Shown: in pieces, positions 13,705 through 15,916 of the stretch
Layout of the letters: the number at the start of each line of letters is the position of its first letter
Numbering within the stretch: the stretch's first letter is position 1
DNA from: Lachnoclostridium sp. UBA2905
Lineage (GTDB): Bacteria > Bacillota > Clostridia > Lachnospirales > Lachnospiraceae
NCBI GenBank assembly: GCA_002349525.1
Contig: DEDL01000027.1
Coordinates: forward strand, 454 to 16,369
Direction of reading: 5' to 3'
Length of the DNA stretch: 15,916 bases
Position numbers and translations under genes: made by a program
The notes under the pieces: generated by a model
The model's input: the letters and a program-made list of their open reading frames with translations, nothing else
Told to the model about the DNA's origin: nothing
The model's database searches: none

Positions 13705-13820
13705 GAGGAATGTTGTCAGTAAGACTGGCACCTATCCCACAGCAGGTACGCCAGGCGTACTTGAATTAGAATGATGGACTGACAGGAATGGAGATTACTT
13801 CTTTCCTGTCATGTTTTTTT
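13705..13820 (+). promoter_or_regulatory. Structured radA leader with alternative pairings (attenuator or riboswitch-like)
   Basis: TGTCAGT (13714-13720) pairs perfectly with ACTGACA (13778-13784), extended by one U-G pair, to close a domain of about 70 nt. Inside, CTGGC-ACCT (13725-13733) pairs with AGGT (13744-13747) and GCCAG (13750-13754) with a 2-nt bulge; an alternative stem is GTACGC (13746-13751) with GCGTAC (13755-13760). The 3' half of the closing stem overlaps the 5' arm of the terminator at 13780-13811, so the two folds exclude each other. That is the layout of a transcription-attenuating riboswitch or protein-bound leader. No known aptamer consensus matched by eye, and there is no leader-peptide ORF with a ribosome binding site. 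Confidence 0.5.
13780..13820 (+). terminator. Intrinsic terminator before radA
   Basis: TGACAGGAA (13780-13788) pairs with TTCCTGTCA (13803-13811). After one T-T mismatch the stem continues with four more pairs (13790-13793 with 13798-13801) closed by an ATTA loop. TG and seven Ts follow. This is a textbook terminator placed 51 nt before the radA start codon, so expression of radA from upstream must pass it. Confidence 0.8.
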
Positions 13821-13870
13821 AGTGAATGGGATATGAATTAATTCAGGAAGGAAAATATAACGGGGGATTA

Positions 13871-15277
13871 ATGGCAAAGGAAAAACTTATTTTTTTCTGT
13901 AAAGAATGCGGATATGAGTCGCCAAAGTGGATGGGACAGTGTCCGGGCTGCAAAGAGTGGAATACATTTTCAGAAGCTCCAAAGGCAGTAAAGAGTTCCA
14001 AGGGACATGGAAAGTCTTTGGACTCATTTGGTGCCGCTATAAAATCAGAAAGTAAACCGGCAAGAATCAATGAGATAAAGACCACGAAGGAAGACAGATA
14101 CTACACCGGAATTGGAGAACTTGACAGGGTTCTTGGAGGTGGAATTGTAATGGGTTCACTAACACTGGTTGGTGGTGATCCCGGCATAGGAAAATCTACG
14201 CTTCTTCTCCAGATGTGCCATGAACTTTCAAAAAGAAATGTTCGTGTTTTATATGTGTCAGGTGAGGAATCCCTGAAACAGATTAAAATGAGAGCAGACA
14301 GAATAGGTGAATTTGGCGAGAGTCTGCTTCTTATGAGTGAAACCTGTCTGGATGTGGTGGAGGAATATATGATTAGTGGCTGTGAGTATAATGCCGGAGA
14401 AAAACAGGCAGTTCCACAGGTTATGATCATTGATTCCATACAGACAGTATATAAGGAAAGTGTTGAGGCGGCTCCTGGAAGTGTAAGCCAGGTAAGAGAG
14501 TGTACGGCAGCGATTTTAAGAATCGCAAAACAGCAGGGAATATCTGTATTTGTTGTTGGACACGTTACCAAAGAGGGTGCAATTGCAGGACCAAGAATGC
14601 TTGAGCATATGGTAGATACTGTCTTATATTTTGAAGGTGATAATGCGTCTTCATATAGAATGCTAAGGGCAGTAAAAAACAGATTTGGTTCAACTAATGA
14701 GCTTGGTGTATTTGAAATGAAGGAAAGTGGACTTGAGGAAGTTCTTAATCCTTCTGAATATATGCTTCAGGGCAAACCGGAGGGTGAGCCCGGTTCAATA
14801 GTGACCTGCACCATGGAAGGAACCCGCCCTATAATGGTGGAGATTCAGGCACTTGTATGTCAGACGAATTTCAATTATCCAAGACGTACTTCAGTAGGAG
14901 TGGATATCAACCGTATAACACTTCTTATGGCAGTAATTGAAAAAAGACTTGGAATTCATTTGTCAGATTATGATGCTTATGTAAATATAGCCGGAGGTCT
15001 GAGGGCCAATGAACCGGCACTTGACCTTGCATTAGTAGCAGCAGTTTTGTCAAGCTACAGAAACAGGGCTATAGATGACAGGATGCTTATATTTGGCGAG
15101 GTGGGCCTTGTTGGTGAAGTGCGTGGCGTAGCCATGGCAGCAAAGAGAATTGCAGAAGCTCACAAAATGGGGTACACTACATGTATAATACCGGAAGCCA
15201 ATATGAATGCTGTAAGTGATCCCCAGGTTAAGCTTGTGGGAATCAGAAATATAAGGGAATTAGGAGAATTTCTATAA
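13871..15277 (+). CDS. radA: DNA repair protein RadA (Sms)
   Basis: The 468-aa protein is full-length RadA. The N-terminal zinc finger has C10-K-E-C13 and C24-P-G-C27. The RecA-like ATPase core has Walker A GDPGIGKST (102-110), Walker B VMIIDS (184-189) and the family's KNRFG motif (269-273). The C-terminal half (about 290-468) is the Lon-protease-like domain without protease function, including GGLRANEPALDLALVAA. RadA acts as a helicase at recombination intermediates, helping branch migration in repair and transformation. The start at 13871 agrees with the family's MAK beginning; GGGGG lies only 4 nt upstream, so initiation may be modest. A frame extension to the ATG at 13826 has no ribosome binding site and abuts the terminator. 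The gene follows clpC with one small gene between, a neighbourhood common in Firmicutes. Confidence 0.97.
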   Translation: MAKEKLIFFCKECGYESPKWMGQCPGCKEWNTFSEAPKAVKSSKGHGKSLDSFGAAIKSESKPARINEIKTTKEDRYYTGIGELDRVLGGGIVMGSLTLVGGDPGIGKSTLLLQMCHELSKRNVRVLYVSGEESLKQIKMRADRIGEFGESLLLMSETCLDVVEEYMISGCEYNAGEKQAVPQVMIIDSIQTVYKESVEAAPGSVSQVRECTAAILRIAKQQGISVFVVGHVTKEGAIAGPRMLEHMVDTVLYFEGDNASSYRMLRAVKNRFGSTNELGVFEMKESGLEEVLNPSEYMLQGKPEGEPGSIVTCTMEGTRPIMVEIQALVCQTNFNYPRRTSVGVDINRITLLMAVIEKRLGIHLSDYDAYVNIAGGLRANEPALDLALVAAVLSSYRNRAIDDRMLIFGEVGLVGEVRGVAMAAKRIAEAHKMGYTTCIIPEANMNAVSDPQVKLVGIRNIRELGEFL

Positions 15278-15322
15278 AGAAATCTGTTTGAAAAGTTAAT
15301 CAGACTATGAGGAGATAAGAAG

Positions 15323-15781
15323 TTGAACAAAGTAATTAGTAACAAAATTAAGTTGATTATAGGAGCAGTTATGATAGCTACAACTATTGTTGCAGGTTTT
15401 GTGACAGGCTGTTCCTATGAAAGCAATGCGCTGATGTCAATTCTTGCCGGAATTGGAATTATTAGTTTTTTATGCGCATTATTTTCAAAAGTGTACAGGA
15501 TGGATGTTCCATACATTCCATTTATGGCAGGTAATATTGTAGGACTTATCGTATACTTATATATTATTTCCAAATATGAAAGTATTGGAAAGACATATAT
15601 GATACTGTTCGCGGTGCTTTTATTTGTTGCATTATTTCTTCTTGAAATTTGCATTATTAAGAATGAAGAGATAGGAAAGAGAATATTATTTTCAATTATT
15701 ACAAATGTGACGGTTCATGTGGCAGTATTTATTGCAATTGTGGCAGTTGTTACAGTATCTGTCATTTTAGTGGGAATCTAA
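15323..15781 (+). CDS. Small integral membrane protein, unknown function
   Basis: The 152-aa product is almost entirely hydrophobic, with about five membrane segments near residues 10-30, 36-55, 64-82, 92-111 and 123-150 and short charged turns (KVYRMD, KYESIGK, KNEEIGKR). I do not recognise a family. The first segment ends in VTGC (27-30), which matches a lipobox, so the N-terminus could be either a lipoprotein signal or an ordinary membrane helix. Translation starts at a TTG with GAGGAG 8 nt upstream. It lies 45 nt after radA, probably in the same transcript, and 26 nt before the next frame. Confidence 0.7.
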   Translation: MNKVISNKIKLIIGAVMIATTIVAGFVTGCSYESNALMSILAGIGIISFLCALFSKVYRMDVPYIPFMAGNIVGLIVYLYIISKYESIGKTYMILFAVLLFVALFLLEICIIKNEEIGKRILFSIITNVTVHVAVFIAIVAVVTVSVILVGI

Positions 15782-15807
15782 TATAAAAATACAGGAGGTG
15801 CTTTCAT

Positions 15808-15916
15808 TTGGAAAGGGATAATGAAACATATAACAATGAAAATATGGAAAATGGTGGTTATAGCATGAATGACAATAATCAGAATGAATATAGTCAGAAT
15901 GTGAATGATCAGAATG
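15808..15916 (+). CDS. N-terminal part of an Asn/Gln-rich protein, cut by the window edge
   Basis: A TTG at 15808 with AGGAGG 9 nt upstream opens a frame that is still open at the last base. The 36 visible residues are rich in Asn, Glu, Gln, Ser and Tyr (MERDNETYNNENMENGGYSM, NDNNQNEYSQNVNDQN), with imperfect QN-containing repeats. Such low-complexity starts often precede zinc-ribbon or membrane domains in Clostridia, but nothing beyond the edge is visible, so no function is proposed. The short gap to the membrane-protein gene suggests co-transcription. Confidence 0.7.
   Translation, partial: MERDNETYNNENMENGGYSMNDNNQNEYSQNVNDQN

Noticed and set aside
13705..13790. ZTP (pfl) riboswitch
   Set aside because: Only a short ACTGGC match is present; the conserved 3' parts of the ZTP aptamer are missing, and radA is not a purine or folate gene.

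Overview
The window is AT-rich bacterial DNA with strong AGGAGG-type ribosome binding sites, several GTG/TTG starts, an alpha/beta-type small acid-soluble spore protein, ClpC, Hsp33 and cell-surface proteins carrying cohesin-like and cadherin-like beta-sandwich domains. Together these point to a spore-forming anaerobic Firmicute, most likely a Clostridia/Lachnospiraceae member. The species cannot be fixed from the sequence alone. Most of the window looks chromosomal; no transposase, integrase, phage gene, tRNA, rRNA or CRISPR array was seen.

Left part (1-4143). A possible 3' end of an upstream gene and a terminator hairpin are followed by a promoter-hairpin-terminator unit (152-375) that has no credible ORF and looks like an independent small RNA of about 190 nt with three UCCC motifs. 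Next come a DUF1846 protein on the minus strand and, divergently, a degV-LUD pair (a FakB-like lipid-binding protein and a single-domain LUD protein with a cysteine cluster). After these lies a short ORF that is little more than a signal peptide (3801-3884). It is convergent with the minus-strand spore protein gene, and an imperfect inverted repeat spans the junction.

Middle part (4144-13047). A 23-bp tandem array of about eight units lies between the spore protein and a tightly packed plus-strand run of six genes with gaps of only about 14 to 50 nt: SAM methyltransferase, hslO (Hsp33), an SH3b/glucosaminidase-like secreted cell-wall protein, a membrane-anchored cohesin-like protein, a YtrA-type GntR regulator and clpC. 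This is probably one operon linking envelope proteins with redox and proteolytic stress functions. Three more tandem arrays of different period (21 bp, 16 bp, 36 bp) lie inside or directly before the first three genes.

Right part (13048-15916). A conserved-looking 137-aa protein of unknown function is followed by a leader RNA with two mutually exclusive pairings (base stem versus intrinsic terminator) just before radA. After radA come a small multi-spanning membrane protein and the start of an Asn/Gln-rich ORF cut by the window edge, both starting with TTG.

The observations most worth following are the candidate small RNA at 187-375, the terminator-controlled radA leader at about 13705-13820, and the cluster of four unrelated tandem arrays in 2.4 kb.
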